Source of the DNA: Pelagerythrobacter sp041912895
GTDB taxonomy: Bacteria > Pseudomonadota > Alphaproteobacteria > Sphingomonadales > Sphingomonadaceae
Length of the DNA stretch: 64,000 bases
Assembly (NCBI RefSeq): GCF_041912895.1
Contig: NZ_JAYSGI010000002.1
Span: 310,001 to 374,000 of the forward strand
Direction of reading: 5' to 3'
The position numbers were made by a program, and so were the translations under genes. The notes beneath the pieces were generated by a model. The model was not told the DNA's origin and ran no database searches. It was given only the letters and a program-made list of their open reading frames with translations. Positions 50,517 to 60,632 of the stretch are shown here, piece after piece. The first letter of the stretch is position 1. Each line of letters starts with the position of its first letter.

Positions 50517-52328
50517 ATGACAGGGAAGACAGGTATTCGAGGCGCTTCGGCGCTGGCTCTCGCACTGGCGCTGGGAGCCTGTGCCACAGCGCAGGACGCT
50601 CCACGCACCGCCGCGCCCGCATCGGCGACCGACTCGGTGGGAGAGATCGGGGCGCTGTTCGAGACTTACGACGAGGCGCAGCTCGCGCTGTCGCCGCTGA
50701 GCAAGGCCTATCGCGGGATTCGCGACGAGGATTACGACGACTGGGGCGACTTCACCGATGCGGCGGAAGTGCGCGAGCAGGAGCTGCTGCAGAACACCGC
50801 GCAAACCATGCGCGAGCGTTACGATCCGGCAGCGCTGCCGGCGCAGGATGCGCTGAGCTACCGTCTGTTCGACGCGATGGCGCAGCGCAGCGCGGCGCTC
50901 TTCCCCTATCGCGACTACGGCTACGTGTTCGACCAGATGAACGGCGCGCAGAGCGGGTTGCCGGCGTTCCTGATCAACATCCATTCGGTCGCGGACGAGG
51001 ATCAGGCGCGCGCCTATGTCAGCCGGATCCAGGGCCTCGGCCCGGTGCTCGACACGCTGATCGCCGAATCGCGCGAGCGCGCGGCGGCGGGCGTAATGCC
51101 GCCCGACTGGGTCTATCCCTACGTGATTTCGGATATCGAGAACCTGCTGAACGCGGGCGACGAAAACGCGGTGCTGGAGGATTTCGCGGGCAAGGTCGGC
51201 GCGCTCGGCTTGTCCGCCGCCGACAGCGCCGACCTCGTTACGCAAGCGACGGCCGCGTGGAACGGCTCGGCCCGGCCCGCCTATCAGCGCCTGCTCGCCG
51301 AAATGAAGCGCCAGCAGCCCAATGCGCCGACCGACGACGGCATCTGGCGCTTACCCCAAGGCGCGCAATACTACGCCGCGCTGCTCAAGAACTACACGAC
51401 CACCGATCTCACCGCCGACCAGATTCACCAGATCGGGCTCGACAACGTCGAACGCATCCATGGCGAGATGCGCGCGATCATGCGGCAGGTCGGCTTCGAC
51501 GACACGCTGCAGGAATTCTTCGAATATGCGCGCACCGAGCCGCGCTTCTTCTACGACACGCGCGAGGCCTATCTCGCCGACGTCGAGAAGCACCGCGTGG
51601 AAATGGAGGCGGCGCTGCCCAGGTTCTTCTCCGCCCTGCCGACCGATCCGCTGCAGGTGAAGCCGGTCGAGGCGTTCCGCGAGAAGAGCGCGGGCAAGGC
51701 GTTCTATTCGCGCCCCGCGCCCGACGGGTCGCGGCCGGGCACCTACTATGTCAACCTCTACAACCTGAAGGACATGAGCAAGAACGAGCTCGAGGCGCTG
51801 TTCTACCACGAGGGCATCCCCGGGCATCACCTCCAGCTCTCGATCCAGACACAGCTCGGCGACGTACCGCCGTTCCGCCGCTTCGGCGGGGTGACCGCCT
51901 ATACCGAGGGCTGGGGCCTCTATGCCGAAGAACTGGGCAAGGACATGGGCTTCTACACCGATCCCTATTCGGACTTCGGCCGGCTGGGGATGGAGCTGTG
52001 GAGAGCCTGTCGACTGGTGGTGGACACCGGCCTGCACCACAAGCGCTGGAGCCGCGAGCAGGCGATCCAGTACCTGACCGACAACACCCCCAACCCCGAA
52101 GGCGACATCCGCAAGGCGATCGAGCGCTACGCGGTCTATCCGGGGCAGGCGACCGCCTACATGATCGGCAAGCTCAAGATCATGGAACTGCGCGAGAAGG
52201 CGCGCGCCGAACTGGGCGATCGCTTCGATATCCGGGGCTTCCACGACGCGATCCTGTCGACGGGGCCGGTGCCGCTGTCGATCATGGAGGAGAACGTCGA
52301 CGCCTGGATCGCGAGCGAAAAGGGATAG
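50517..52328 (+). CDS. DUF885 metallopeptidase-like lipoprotein
   Basis: 603 aa from the ATG at 50517, with AGGAGG at 50503-50508. The N-terminus has a lipobox (ALALGAC). The DUF885 domain fills the rest. Its zinc-type motif is FYHEGIPGHHLQLS, in the H-E-x5-HH pattern of the family; TAYTEGWGLYAEEL and YPGQATAYMIGKL also match. These proteins are poorly characterised putative periplasmic peptidases, common in sphingomonads. The upstream orphan terminator may attenuate its transcription. Confidence 0.92.
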   Translation: MTGKTGIRGASALALALALGACATAQDAPRTAAPASATDSVGEIGALFETYDEAQLALSPLSKAYRGIRDEDYDDWGDFTDAAEVREQELLQNTAQTMRERYDPAALPAQDALSYRLFDAMAQRSAALFPYRDYGYVFDQMNGAQSGLPAFLINIHSVADEDQARAYVSRIQGLGPVLDTLIAESRERAAAGVMPPDWVYPYVISDIENLLNAGDENAVLEDFAGKVGALGLSAADSADLVTQATAAWNGSARPAYQRLLAEMKRQQPNAPTDDGIWRLPQGAQYYAALLKNYTTTDLTADQIHQIGLDNVERIHGEMRAIMRQVGFDDTLQEFFEYARTEPRFFYDTREAYLADVEKHRVEMEAALPRFFSALPTDPLQVKPVEAFREKSAGKAFYSRPAPDGSRPGTYYVNLYNLKDMSKNELEALFYHEGIPGHHLQLSIQTQLGDVPPFRRFGGVTAYTEGWGLYAEELGKDMGFYTDPYSDFGRLGMELWRACRLVVDTGLHHKRWSREQAIQYLTDNTPNPEGDIRKAIERYAVYPGQATAYMIGKLKIMELREKARAELGDRFDIRGFHDAILSTGPVPLSIMEENVDAWIASEKG

Positions 52329-52348
52329 CCTGCTAACGACTCGCAACT

Positions 52349-52372
52349 GGCGGTTTTCCGTTGAAAACCGCC
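52349..52372 (+). terminator. Perfect hairpin between the DUF885 gene and the suf operon
   Basis: GGCGGTTTTC and GAAAACCGCC form a perfect 10-bp stem with a 4-base loop (CGTT), 21 bp after the DUF885 stop. A weak T run (GTTTCGG) follows. It could end the upstream transcript or act in the suf leader. Confidence 0.55.
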
Positions 52373-52419
52373 GTTTCGGTGCATAGGTGCAAATCGGAAC
52401 GAAACGGTCCGATTAAGCT

Positions 52420-52826
52420 ATGCGCCTGTCCAACCTCGCCGACTATGCCGTCGTCACTATGAGCGCCGCCGCGCGCCATTGCGGCGGTGTGCGCACCAGC
52501 GCGGCGGAGCTGGCGGCGGAAACCGGCCTGCCGGTGCCGACGGTGCAGAAACTCGTCAGCAAGCTCGCCGCAGCAGGCCTTCTGCGCTCGGTGCGCGGCG
52601 CGGGCGGCGGCTTGCAACTCGCGCGTCCGGCGGCGGCGATCACGCTGGCCGATATCGTGGAGGCGGTCGAAGGCCCGATCGCGCTGACCCAGTGCGTCGA
52701 AACGCAGGATTGTTGTTACGAGGCCGGTTGTTCGGTCAAGCCGCATTGGCCGATGGTGAATCAGGCGCTGCGCGGCGCGCTGGCGGGAATTCCGCTGACG
52801 CAGCTCGCGGGTGCGAAGGAAGTTGC

Positions 52827-52830
<4 letters not shown>
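52420..52830 (+). CDS. Rrf2-family regulator of the suf operon
   Basis: 136 aa. The winged-helix domain begins MRLSNLADYAVVTM, and cysteines at about 92, 98, 99 and 104 (QCVETQDCCYEAGC) could bind a 2Fe-2S or 4Fe-4S cluster. This type is known as the SUF-system Fe-S regulator and represses the operon when clusters are plentiful. It is the first gene and overlaps sufB by 4 bp (ATGA). A short inverted repeat GGCGGTTTTCCGTTGAAAACCGCC lies about 70 bp upstream (52349-52372); its role is unknown. Confidence 0.93.
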
Positions 52831-54319
<1,489 letters not shown>

Positions 54320-54323
<4 letters not shown>

Positions 54324-54718
54324 CTCTTAAGAAAGACGTGGAAGCGACCGCTGCCGGATTTCGAGCGCTTGCCAAGCAATACCTCGCGATCAACGATGAC
54401 GCAGTCAAGATTTGGAGCGAGGCAACCGACAACGGCATTGACTGCCACTCGCTCCCAAGCCTGAAAAAATATGTCAAAACCTCTTACGACTTTTGGATTT
54501 CGACTGCGTCGCTTGGCAACCGTGACCTAGGAGACTGGGACGACCTTGACGACTACGAAGCCAAGGGGGAGGCTAAACGGCTGAACGCGAAGTTGATCGA
54601 GGCGCAAACACACTTTGAAGGTCGAAGAGCGGAGTTCGAAATACTATCTAGAAGATCAAACGCCGAACTTCAGATTGCGATCGACGGTGCAACTCATCAG
54701 GGAAATCCGGATGACTGA
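54320..54718 (+). CDS. Unknown small protein inserted in the suf operon
   Basis: 132 aa from the ATG overlapping the sufB stop (ATGA). No signal peptide, membrane helix or cysteine cluster is visible; the N-terminus MTLKKDVEATAAGFRALAKQY is helical and the C-terminus is a charged coil. I do not recognise a family. Its codons use A/T third positions (aaa, aat, aca) far more than its neighbours, suggesting recent acquisition or relaxed selection. It overlaps the following DUF559-like gene by 8 bp. Confidence 0.65.
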
Positions 54719-55217
54719 CCGCAAAACCCTCCAACTCCGCGATCCGTCGGACACCACCGAAGCCCCTGCTCTCCAGAAGAAGGGGCGCGGGTGGAAGATT
54801 TCGGACAAGCGGCTCGATGCGCTGCACGAGCGGGCGCGCGACATGCGGCGGCATTCGTCGGAGGCGCACAAGGCGCTCGCGGCGCGTTTCGCCAAGGCCG
54901 ATCTCGGGCGCTACAAGTTCACCCGCCACGCGGTGGTCGGCAGTGCGATCGTCGATTTCAACTGCCACAACCTCGGCATGGCGATTTCCATCGACGAAGA
55001 AGGGCAGGACGACGCGCTGGCGAAACGCCGCGACAAGAGCCTCGAATCGGTCGGCATCCGCGTGATGCGGATCAAGGCCGCCGATATCCTCGAGAACATG
55101 GACGATGTGCTCGCGCGCATCACCGCCGGCATGCGCCTGCGCATCGGCGACAAGCAGGCCGCGCGGCGCGAACACCAGCGCAGCAGCGCGCCGCGCGGCG
55201 GCAGGGAGCGGCCATGA
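54711..55217 (+). CDS. DUF559-like endonuclease-domain protein
   Basis: 168 aa from the ATG at 54711. The central part (about 45-140) resembles the Vsr-like DUF559 fold: RRHSSEAHKALAARFA, YKFTRHAVVGSAIVDFNCHNLGMAISID and RDKSLESVGIRVMRIKAADI. The usual acidic D-x-E and QVDG positions are only partly kept (IVDFNCHN), so nuclease activity is uncertain. The Lys/Arg-rich C-terminus ends GGRERP. The role in the suf operon is unknown. It overlaps both neighbours. Confidence 0.8.
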   Translation: MTDRKTLQLRDPSDTTEAPALQKKGRGWKISDKRLDALHERARDMRRHSSEAHKALAARFAKADLGRYKFTRHAVVGSAIVDFNCHNLGMAISIDEEGQDDALAKRRDKSLESVGIRVMRIKAADILENMDDVLARITAGMRLRIGDKQAARREHQRSSAPRGGRERP

Positions 55218-55579
55218 CCCGCACGCTCGTCATTCTTTCGACCCTCGCGCTCGCCACGCCGCTATCCGCCGCACCCGAGGCGCTCACCCACGAACAGGCG
55301 ATGAAGCGCATGGAGGGGTGTCTTTCGACCGGCGCCCCCGGCGCGCCGCGCACGGGCCTGCGCGCCGCGATCGTTGCACTGCGTTCGCTCTGTGCGCCGC
55401 AGATCCACCGCGTGCGCGACTTGCGGCTGGCGGAGATCGACGCGCGCTACGGCCTGCCCGAGGCCAGACTCACCGAAGCGCAGGAGGTCGAACGCCACGC
55501 CGCGCACGAAGCCGCCGAACGCCGCCTCGACGACGAGGTCGCCTTCGCGATCGCAAACTATACCGGACTGACCCAGTAA
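55214..55579 (+). CDS. Small secreted protein in the suf operon
   Basis: 121 aa from the ATG overlapping the DUF559-like stop. A signal peptide (1-20, ending PLSAA) indicates export. Two cysteines (MEGCLSTG and RSLCAPQ) could form a disulfide. The mature part is helical and Glu/Arg-rich. I do not recognise a family. It ends 1 bp before sufC, so it is translated from the suf transcript although it would act outside the cytoplasm. Confidence 0.75.
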   Translation: MTRTLVILSTLALATPLSAAPEALTHEQAMKRMEGCLSTGAPGAPRTGLRAAIVALRSLCAPQIHRVRDLRLAEIDARYGLPEARLTEAQEVERHAAHEAAERRLDDEVAFAIANYTGLTQ

Positions 55580-55580
55580 C

Positions 55581-56339
55581 ATGTTGAAAATCGACAATCT
55601 CCACGCCGAAATCGACGGCAAGAAAATCCTCGACGGGCTCACGCTCGAAGTGAACGCGGGCGAGGTGCACGCGATCATGGGCCCCAACGGCGCGGGCAAG
55701 TCCACGCTCGCCTACGTGCTCGGCGGACGGCCGGGCTACGAGGTGACCGCGGGCTCGGTGGAGTTCATTGGGCCAAAGGGACAAAAACTCAACTTGTTGT
55801 CGCTCGAACCCCACGAGCGCGCCGCCGCCGGGCTGTTCCTCGGTTTCCAGTACCCGGTCGAAATTCCCGGCGTCTCGAACGTCCAGTTCCTGCGCGAAGC
55901 CCTGAACGCGCAGCGCAAGGCGCGCGGGGAGGAGCCGCTCTCGGGCGGCGAGTTCCTCAAGCTGGCGAAGGACAAGGCGGGCCTGCTCAAGCTCGACATG
56001 GACATGCTCAAGCGCAACGTGAACGTCGGCTTCTCGGGCGGCGAGAAGAAGCGCGCCGAGATGGTTCAGATGGGCATCCTCGACCCCGCCTTCGCGGTGC
56101 TCGACGAAACCGATTCCGGGCTCGACATCGATGCGCTGCGCGTGGTCGGCGAGGGGATCGAAGCGATCATGCGTGCCCCCGGCAAGGGCGTGCTGCTCAT
56201 CACCCACTACCAGCGCCTGCTCGACTACGTGAAGCCGGACAAGGTGCACATCCTTGCGCGCGGGCGGATCGTCACCACCGGCGGCCCCGAACTCGCCCAG
56301 CGGCTCGAGGCCGAGGGGTACGAGGAGGTCGCGGCATGA
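55581..56339 (+). CDS. sufC: Fe-S cluster assembly ATPase SufC
   Basis: 252 aa. SufC is the ABC-type ATPase that drives conformational change in SufBCD. Walker A is GPNGAGKST, the ABC signature is GFSGGEKKRAEM, Walker B is FAVLDETDSGLDID, and the H-loop is LLITHYQRLL. The length and order are normal. It overlaps the next secreted-protein gene by 4 bp (ATGA). Confidence 0.97.
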   Translation: MLKIDNLHAEIDGKKILDGLTLEVNAGEVHAIMGPNGAGKSTLAYVLGGRPGYEVTAGSVEFIGPKGQKLNLLSLEPHERAAAGLFLGFQYPVEIPGVSNVQFLREALNAQRKARGEEPLSGGEFLKLAKDKAGLLKLDMDMLKRNVNVGFSGGEKKRAEMVQMGILDPAFAVLDETDSGLDIDALRVVGEGIEAIMRAPGKGVLLITHYQRLLDYVKPDKVHILARGRIVTTGGPELAQRLEAEGYEEVAA

Positions 56340-56728
56340 AGCGGCTCGCGCTCCTTCTCGCATTCGCGGCAGGCGCGGCGCAGGCGCAGACCGTGCCCGC
56401 GCCCGTTGCTCCCGCGCCGCAGGACGGCGCGGCCATCGCCGCCAAGCTCAAGACGTGGAAGGGCAGCGTCGCGCGCGCCGACGGCCGCCTCGTCTGCCGC
56501 ACGCGCACGAGCACCGGCGACCGCCGGCTCGACGCGATCCGCTGCGGCGCGATGCTCACCTGCGCGCGCGATTCGCAGGACGAGCTCGACGCGCTGCTCG
56601 CCTCGGCGATGGCTTCTGGCGAACGGGCGCGCGCGTTCGACCGCCTGATGGCTCCGGCCAAGCCGTGCATGGACAAGTACCAGGCCGACGCCGTCGCCCG
56701 GCTGACGGCGGAAAGGGGGGCGTCGTGA
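56336..56728 (+). CDS. Small secreted cysteine-containing protein in the suf operon
   Basis: 130 aa. A signal peptide (1-18, ending AQAQ) is followed by a Pro/Ala stretch and a domain with four cysteines (about residues 54, 70, 75 and 110; RLVCRTRTS, IRCGAMLTC, KPCMDKY) that could make two disulfides. I do not recognise a family. It overlaps sufC and sufD by 4 bp each, so it is fully embedded in the operon. Confidence 0.78.
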   Translation: MKRLALLLAFAAGAAQAQTVPAPVAPAPQDGAAIAAKLKTWKGSVARADGRLVCRTRTSTGDRRLDAIRCGAMLTCARDSQDELDALLASAMASGERARAFDRLMAPAKPCMDKYQADAVARLTAERGAS

Positions 56729-57471
56729 GCACCGCGACGCTTCCCACCCGCAAGGACGAGGCCTGGCGCTATTCGGCGGTCGAGCGGCTCGACGGCGCGG
56801 ACCTCGACGCCTGGCGCGAGATCGCGGTGCCCGCCGGCGAGACGTTCCGCGAATGCCTGACGATCGAGGATGGCGACACGACCCACCTCCACCGCCTGCG
56901 CGTGACGCTGGGCGAAGGTGCGCGGTGCGAGCTGTTCGCGGTGATCGCCGCCGGGCTGCTCGGGCGGATCGAAGTCGAGGTCACCTCCGCGCGCGGGAGC
57001 CACTTCGAATTCGGCGGCGTCACGCTGGGCGGGCGCGACACGGTGCGCGAATTCGTCACCCGCGTGGTCCATGCCGAGCCGGAAGCGACGAGCAACCAGG
57101 TCGTCCGCTCGGTCCACTGGGGGCAGGGCACCGGCAACTTCCTCGGCAATATCGACGTGGTGAAGGACGCGCAGAAGACCGACGCGGCGCAGAGCTTCAA
57201 GGGCCTGTTGCTGGAAAAGGGCGCGAGCGTGAACGCCGTGCCCCAGCTCGAGATCTACGCCGACGACGTGAAGTGCGCGCACGGCGCCAGCGTGGGCCAG
57301 ATGGACGAGGCGGCGCGCTTCTACATGGCCGCGCGCGGCCTCTCGCCCGAAGCCTCGCGGCGGCTGCTCGTCCAGGCCTTCATCGGCGATGCCTTCGTGG
57401 CATTGGGCGACGAGGCGACGCGCGAGCAGCTGATGGGCGTGGCGCTAGCCAAGCTGGACAAGCACCTGTGA
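56725..57471 (+). CDS. sufD: Fe-S cluster assembly protein SufD
   Basis: 248 aa from a GTG at 56725, overlapping the previous stop. SufD partners SufB on the scaffold. The N-terminus ATLPTRKDEAWRYS is the family marker, and KGLLLEKGASVNAVPQLEIYADDVKCAHGASVGQ is the core. The C-terminal RLLVQAFIGDAF is present. It is shorter than E. coli SufD (423 aa), since the N-terminal domain is reduced, as seen in some alphaproteobacteria. Its stop overlaps the sufS GTG. Confidence 0.93.
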   Translation: MSTATLPTRKDEAWRYSAVERLDGADLDAWREIAVPAGETFRECLTIEDGDTTHLHRLRVTLGEGARCELFAVIAAGLLGRIEVEVTSARGSHFEFGGVTLGGRDTVREFVTRVVHAEPEATSNQVVRSVHWGQGTGNFLGNIDVVKDAQKTDAAQSFKGLLLEKGASVNAVPQLEIYADDVKCAHGASVGQMDEAARFYMAARGLSPEASRRLLVQAFIGDAFVALGDEATREQLMGVALAKLDKHL

Positions 57472-58802
57472 GCGTTGATGACCAGATCCTCCCCGGAACG
57501 GGGAGGGGGACCGCCGCCGAAGGTGGTGGTGGAGGGGCAGGTGCAGCTGTTCACGACCTCGATCGTTCGGAGCCGGGCGAGGTGCCCCTCCACCCCTCGA
57601 CTGCGTCGAGCGGTCCCCCTCCCCGTGCCGGGGAGGATGCGAGGAGCGACTTCCCCGGCCTCGTCACGGCCGATGGCGAACCATGGCATTACCTCGACAC
57701 CGCCGCCACCGCGCAGAAGCCGCAGGCGGTGATCGACGCCGTGTCGCGCGCGATCGGGGCCGACTACGCCACCGTGCATCGCGGGGTGTACACCCGCTCC
57801 GCCGAGATGACGCTCGGCTACGAGGCGGCACGCCGCCGGGTTGCGGCGTTTGTTGGCGGGCGCGAGGAGGAGCTGGTCTTCACCCGCGGCGCGACCGAGG
57901 CGATCAACCTCGTCGCCTACGGCTACCCGAAAAAGGGCCGCGTGCTGCTCTCCACGCTGGAGCATCATTCGAACATCGTGCCATGGCAACTGGCCGGATG
58001 GCAGGTCGACGTCTGCCCGCTGACCCATGACGGCAGGATCGACCTCGACGCGGCCGAGGCGATGCTGACGCGCGAACACACGATGGTCGCCTTCGCGCAC
58101 GTTTCGAACGTGCTCGGTTCGGTGCTGGATGCACACCGCGCCGCCGAACTGGCGCATTCGGTCGGCGCGAAGCTTCTGCTCGACGGGTGCCAGGCGGTGC
58201 CGCGCCTGCCGGTCGACGTGAACAAGATCGGCTGCGATTTCTACGCCTTCAGCGCGCACAAGCTCTACGGCCCGACCGGGATCGGCGCGCTGTGGGGCCG
58301 GGCCGAACTGCTCGATGCGATGCCGCCGTGGCAGGGCGGCGGCTCGATGATCGAGAAGGTGACGTTCGAGAACACTACCTACGCCCCGCCGCCGCAGCGG
58401 TTCGAGGCGGGCACCCCGGCGATCGTCGAGGCGATCGGCTTCGCCGCCGCGTGCGAATATGTCGAGCGGTTCGGGCTGGCGGCGATCCACGCGCACGAAT
58501 GCGCGCTCGTCGGCCATCTGCGCGAGGCGTTGCACGGCATGAACGACGTCACGCTGTTCGGCCCGGCCGACAGCGCGGGAATCGTCAGTTTCGCGATCGA
58601 CGGGGTTCACCCGCACGATCTTGGCACCATATTGGACGAGGAACACGTCGCCATCCGCGCCGGGCATCACTGCGCGCAGCCGCTGATGGCACACCTCGGC
58701 GTTCCCGCCACCGCGCGGGCGAGCTTCGGCCTCTATTCAGGCGAAAGCGACGTCGCGGCGCTGCTACGCGGGATCGACCGCACCAGGAGGATCTTCGGAT
58801 GA
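57468..58802 (+). CDS. sufS: Cysteine desulfurase SufS with repeat-derived N-terminal insert
   Basis: 444 aa from a GTG overlapping the sufD stop (GTGA). SufS removes sulfur from cysteine for cluster assembly. The PLP lysine is Lys265 in FSAHKLYGP and the catalytic cysteine is Cys402 in GHHCAQPL. The conserved enzyme starts at DFPGLVTADGEPWHYLD (about residue 62). The preceding ~55 residues are Gly/Pro-rich and encoded by a palindromic repeat (57488-57636), not by family sequence. A GTG at 57582 could give a shorter protein. All core motifs are intact. Confidence 0.93.
   Translation: MSVDDQILPGTGRGTAAEGGGGGAGAAVHDLDRSEPGEVPLHPSTASSGPPPRAGEDARSDFPGLVTADGEPWHYLDTAATAQKPQAVIDAVSRAIGADYATVHRGVYTRSAEMTLGYEAARRRVAAFVGGREEELVFTRGATEAINLVAYGYPKKGRVLLSTLEHHSNIVPWQLAGWQVDVCPLTHDGRIDLDAAEAMLTREHTMVAFAHVSNVLGSVLDAHRAAELAHSVGAKLLLDGCQAVPRLPVDVNKIGCDFYAFSAHKLYGPTGIGALWGRAELLDAMPPWQGGGSMIEKVTFENTTYAPPPQRFEAGTPAIVEAIGFAAACEYVERFGLAAIHAHECALVGHLREALHGMNDVTLFGPADSAGIVSFAIDGVHPHDLGTILDEEHVAIRAGHHCAQPLMAHLGVPATARASFGLYSGESDVAALLRGIDRTRRIFG
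57488..57636. repeat. 149-bp palindromic element inside the sufS reading frame
   Basis: The outer 26-bp arms (57488-57513 and 57611-57636) are inverted copies with one mismatch. Inner perfect 12-bp arms lie at 57528-57539 and 57583-57594. The element has no stop codon in the sufS frame. It looks like a miniature inverted-repeat unit of the kind spread between genes in sphingomonad genomes. Confidence 0.85.
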
Positions 58803-59299
58803 CCGAAGCGAGCGAAACGAAGAAACGCGACTACGTCGCCGCGCCGACGCCCTACGAGGCGGTCGAGAAGCCGCCGCGCGCCAGAGTGGACGATGCGGTG
58901 GAAGAGGCTCCGCGCGAGACGATGGCGCGCAAGCGCGACTATCTCGAAGGCTTCCTGCAGAAGAAGCCCGAGAACGTGCCCGCAGGCGAGCCGGGCGGCG
59001 AGATCTACGAGGCGGTCGTCGCCGCGCTGAAGGAAATCTACGATCCCGAAATTCCGGTGAATATCTACGATCTCGGGCTGATCTACGGGGTCGAAGTCGA
59101 TGGCGAAGGCGGCGTGGTCGTAACCATGACGCTCACCACTCCGCACTGCCCCGTCGCCGAGACGATGCCGGGCGAGGTCGAACTGCGCGCCGCCAGCGTG
59201 CCCGGTGTGCGCGATGCCGAGGTCAACCTCGTGTGGGACCCGCCGTGGGGGCCCGAGAAGATGACCGATGAAGCACGCCTCGAACTGGGAATGCTGTAG
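58799..59299 (+). CDS. sufT: SUF-associated MIP18/DUF59-family assembly protein (SufT-like)
   Basis: 166 aa from the ATG overlapping the sufS stop. The DUF59 domain (about 75-166) has EIYDPEIPVNIYDLGLIYGVEV, the TTPHCPVAETMPGEVE cysteine motif and VNLVWDPPWGPEKM. The N-terminal ~70 residues are charged and probably disordered. SufT-type proteins help mature Fe-S proteins. The stop TAG forms the first bases of a palindromic element that fills the gap to sufA. Confidence 0.93.
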   Translation: MTEASETKKRDYVAAPTPYEAVEKPPRARVDDAVEEAPRETMARKRDYLEGFLQKKPENVPAGEPGGEIYEAVVAALKEIYDPEIPVNIYDLGLIYGVEVDGEGGVVVTMTLTTPHCPVAETMPGEVELRAASVPGVRDAEVNLVWDPPWGPEKMTDEARLELGML

Positions 59300-59442
59300 G
59301 CGATGCCGAGATCGGCCATCTCGCGGGCTGCGAACGGCACCGCCCTGCGCTTCCGGTGCTCACGGACCGGAAGTCCGCTGCGCTCCGGTTCTCGTGCGGC
59401 ACCATTCTCGCTCCACGATATGACCAATCTCGGCATCGCCTA
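59297..59442. repeat. 146-bp palindromic element between sufT and sufA
   Basis: Outer 23-bp arms (59297-59319 and 59420-59442) are inverted with 21 of 23 matches, and a central perfect 8-bp hairpin sits at 59350-59373. It is unrelated in sequence to the sufS element but similar in size. Its left end includes the sufT stop codon. Confidence 0.82.
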
Positions 59443-59452
59443 GGAAACGTCC

Positions 59453-59812
59453 ATGACCGAAACGATAACCCGTCCCGCCCCCAAGGCCGCCGTCACGCTC
59501 ACGGCCACCGCCGAGCAGCGCGTCGCCGACCTGATGGCGAACGCGCCCGACGGCGCGATCGGGGTGAAGCTTTCCACCCCGCGCCGGGGATGCTCGGGCC
59601 TCGCCTACTCGGTCGACTACGTCAGCGAGGAACAGGGATTCGACGAGAAGATCGCGACCCCGGGCGGCACGTTCTACATCGACGGCGCCAGCGTGCTCTA
59701 CCTCGTGGGCAGCACGATGGACTGGGTGGAGGACGATTTCACTGCCGGTTTCGTATTCACCAACCCCAACGCCAAGGGCGCATGCGGCTGCGGCGAAAGC
59801 TTTATGGTGTAA
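59453..59812 (+). CDS. sufA: A-type Fe-S carrier SufA (HesB/IscA family)
   Basis: 119 aa. It carries clusters from the scaffold to targets. The three conserved cysteines are in RRGCSGLAYSVDY and the C-terminal KGACGCGESF. A 10-bp gap follows the palindromic element. It is the last suf gene. ErpA-like 20057-20389 is the other A-type carrier in the window. Confidence 0.94.
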   Translation: MTETITRPAPKAAVTLTATAEQRVADLMANAPDGAIGVKLSTPRRGCSGLAYSVDYVSEEQGFDEKIATPGGTFYIDGASVLYLVGSTMDWVEDDFTAGFVFTNPNAKGACGCGESFMV

Positions 59813-59852
59813 GTGCGTCTCGGCGACACCGTTGCCGCTCGAATTCGACTGA

Positions 59853-60548
59853 TCAGTCTGCCGCGAGAGCTTCGCGCAGCGCGCTTTCCGGGCTTTCACC
59901 ACTCGCCAGCTTTCGCCCGAGCAGGCTCTCGGCCGCGTCGGACATCAGCTGGCCCCATTCATCCGAATTGTCGCCGGCGCGGGTCGCGCGTTCGATGGCG
60001 ATCAGCGTCTCGGCTTCCGACGGGATGATCGCGACCGGCATGCGCCCGCCACTCGCGAACAGGATGCGGCGCATCAGGCGGCATTCTGCGCCGGTGACGT
60101 GGCGGGCCGCGTCGTCGCTGCCCACCCGGGTCGGGCCCGTATCCCGCAACACCGCGGCCTCGATCTGCTGCAGCGCGTAGAGCCGCAAGCTGCCCGGCAC
60201 CGCGCGGCCGCGTTCGATCACGCGCACGAGCAGTTCGAGTTCGGCCATCGTCACCGGCTGCCCGCCGCTGTCGATCGCGCCGATCAGCCAGCGCGCCTCG
60301 CTCTCGTCGCAGGCGTCGACAGGCTCGCCGTGATTGAGCACGAATTCGCACAGCGCATCGACGAAGAAATCGGTCCATTCGCCGCTCGGCTGCACCAGCG
60401 CGCGGTTGAGCGCGAACAGCGTCTCGGCCTCGTGGCGGTCGATCGTGCCGTCGCGCCAGCCGAGTTGCTGCATGGCCAGCAAGGTGGGCGGCGAAACGTC
60501 ACCCGCGGCGGCGGCGGAGCGCGCGAGATCGGCGAACTGAATGCTCAT
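59853..60548 (-). CDS. Protein of unknown function
   Basis: 231 aa, with no signal peptide or membrane helix. The N-terminus reads MSIQFADLARSAAAAGDVSPPTL and the body is helical, with acidic patches (IDRHEAETLFALNRAL, IIPSEAETLIAIERATRAGD) that recall EF-hand-like or TerB-like repeats without the calcium-loop pattern. I do not recognise a family. It is transcribed toward sufA and convergent with it. Confidence 0.75.
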   Translation of the reverse strand: MSIQFADLARSAAAAGDVSPPTLLAMQQLGWRDGTIDRHEAETLFALNRALVQPSGEWTDFFVDALCEFVLNHGEPVDACDESEARWLIGAIDSGGQPVTMAELELLVRVIERGRAVPGSLRLYALQQIEAAVLRDTGPTRVGSDDAARHVTGAECRLMRRILFASGGRMPVAIIPSEAETLIAIERATRAGDNSDEWGQLMSDAAESLLGRKLASGESPESALREALAAD

Positions 60549-60632
60549 CGGATTGGCCCTTTCGCAAGGTGGGCTGATTTTCCGCCGCGAATGGTTAAGA
60601 GGGGGTTACGCCCGCGCTCGGCCTGCCGCCCG

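Noticed and set aside
54711..55217. Restriction or mismatch-repair nuclease system
   Set aside because: The DUF559-like protein lacks a clearly intact catalytic set and no methylase or repair partner is adjacent.
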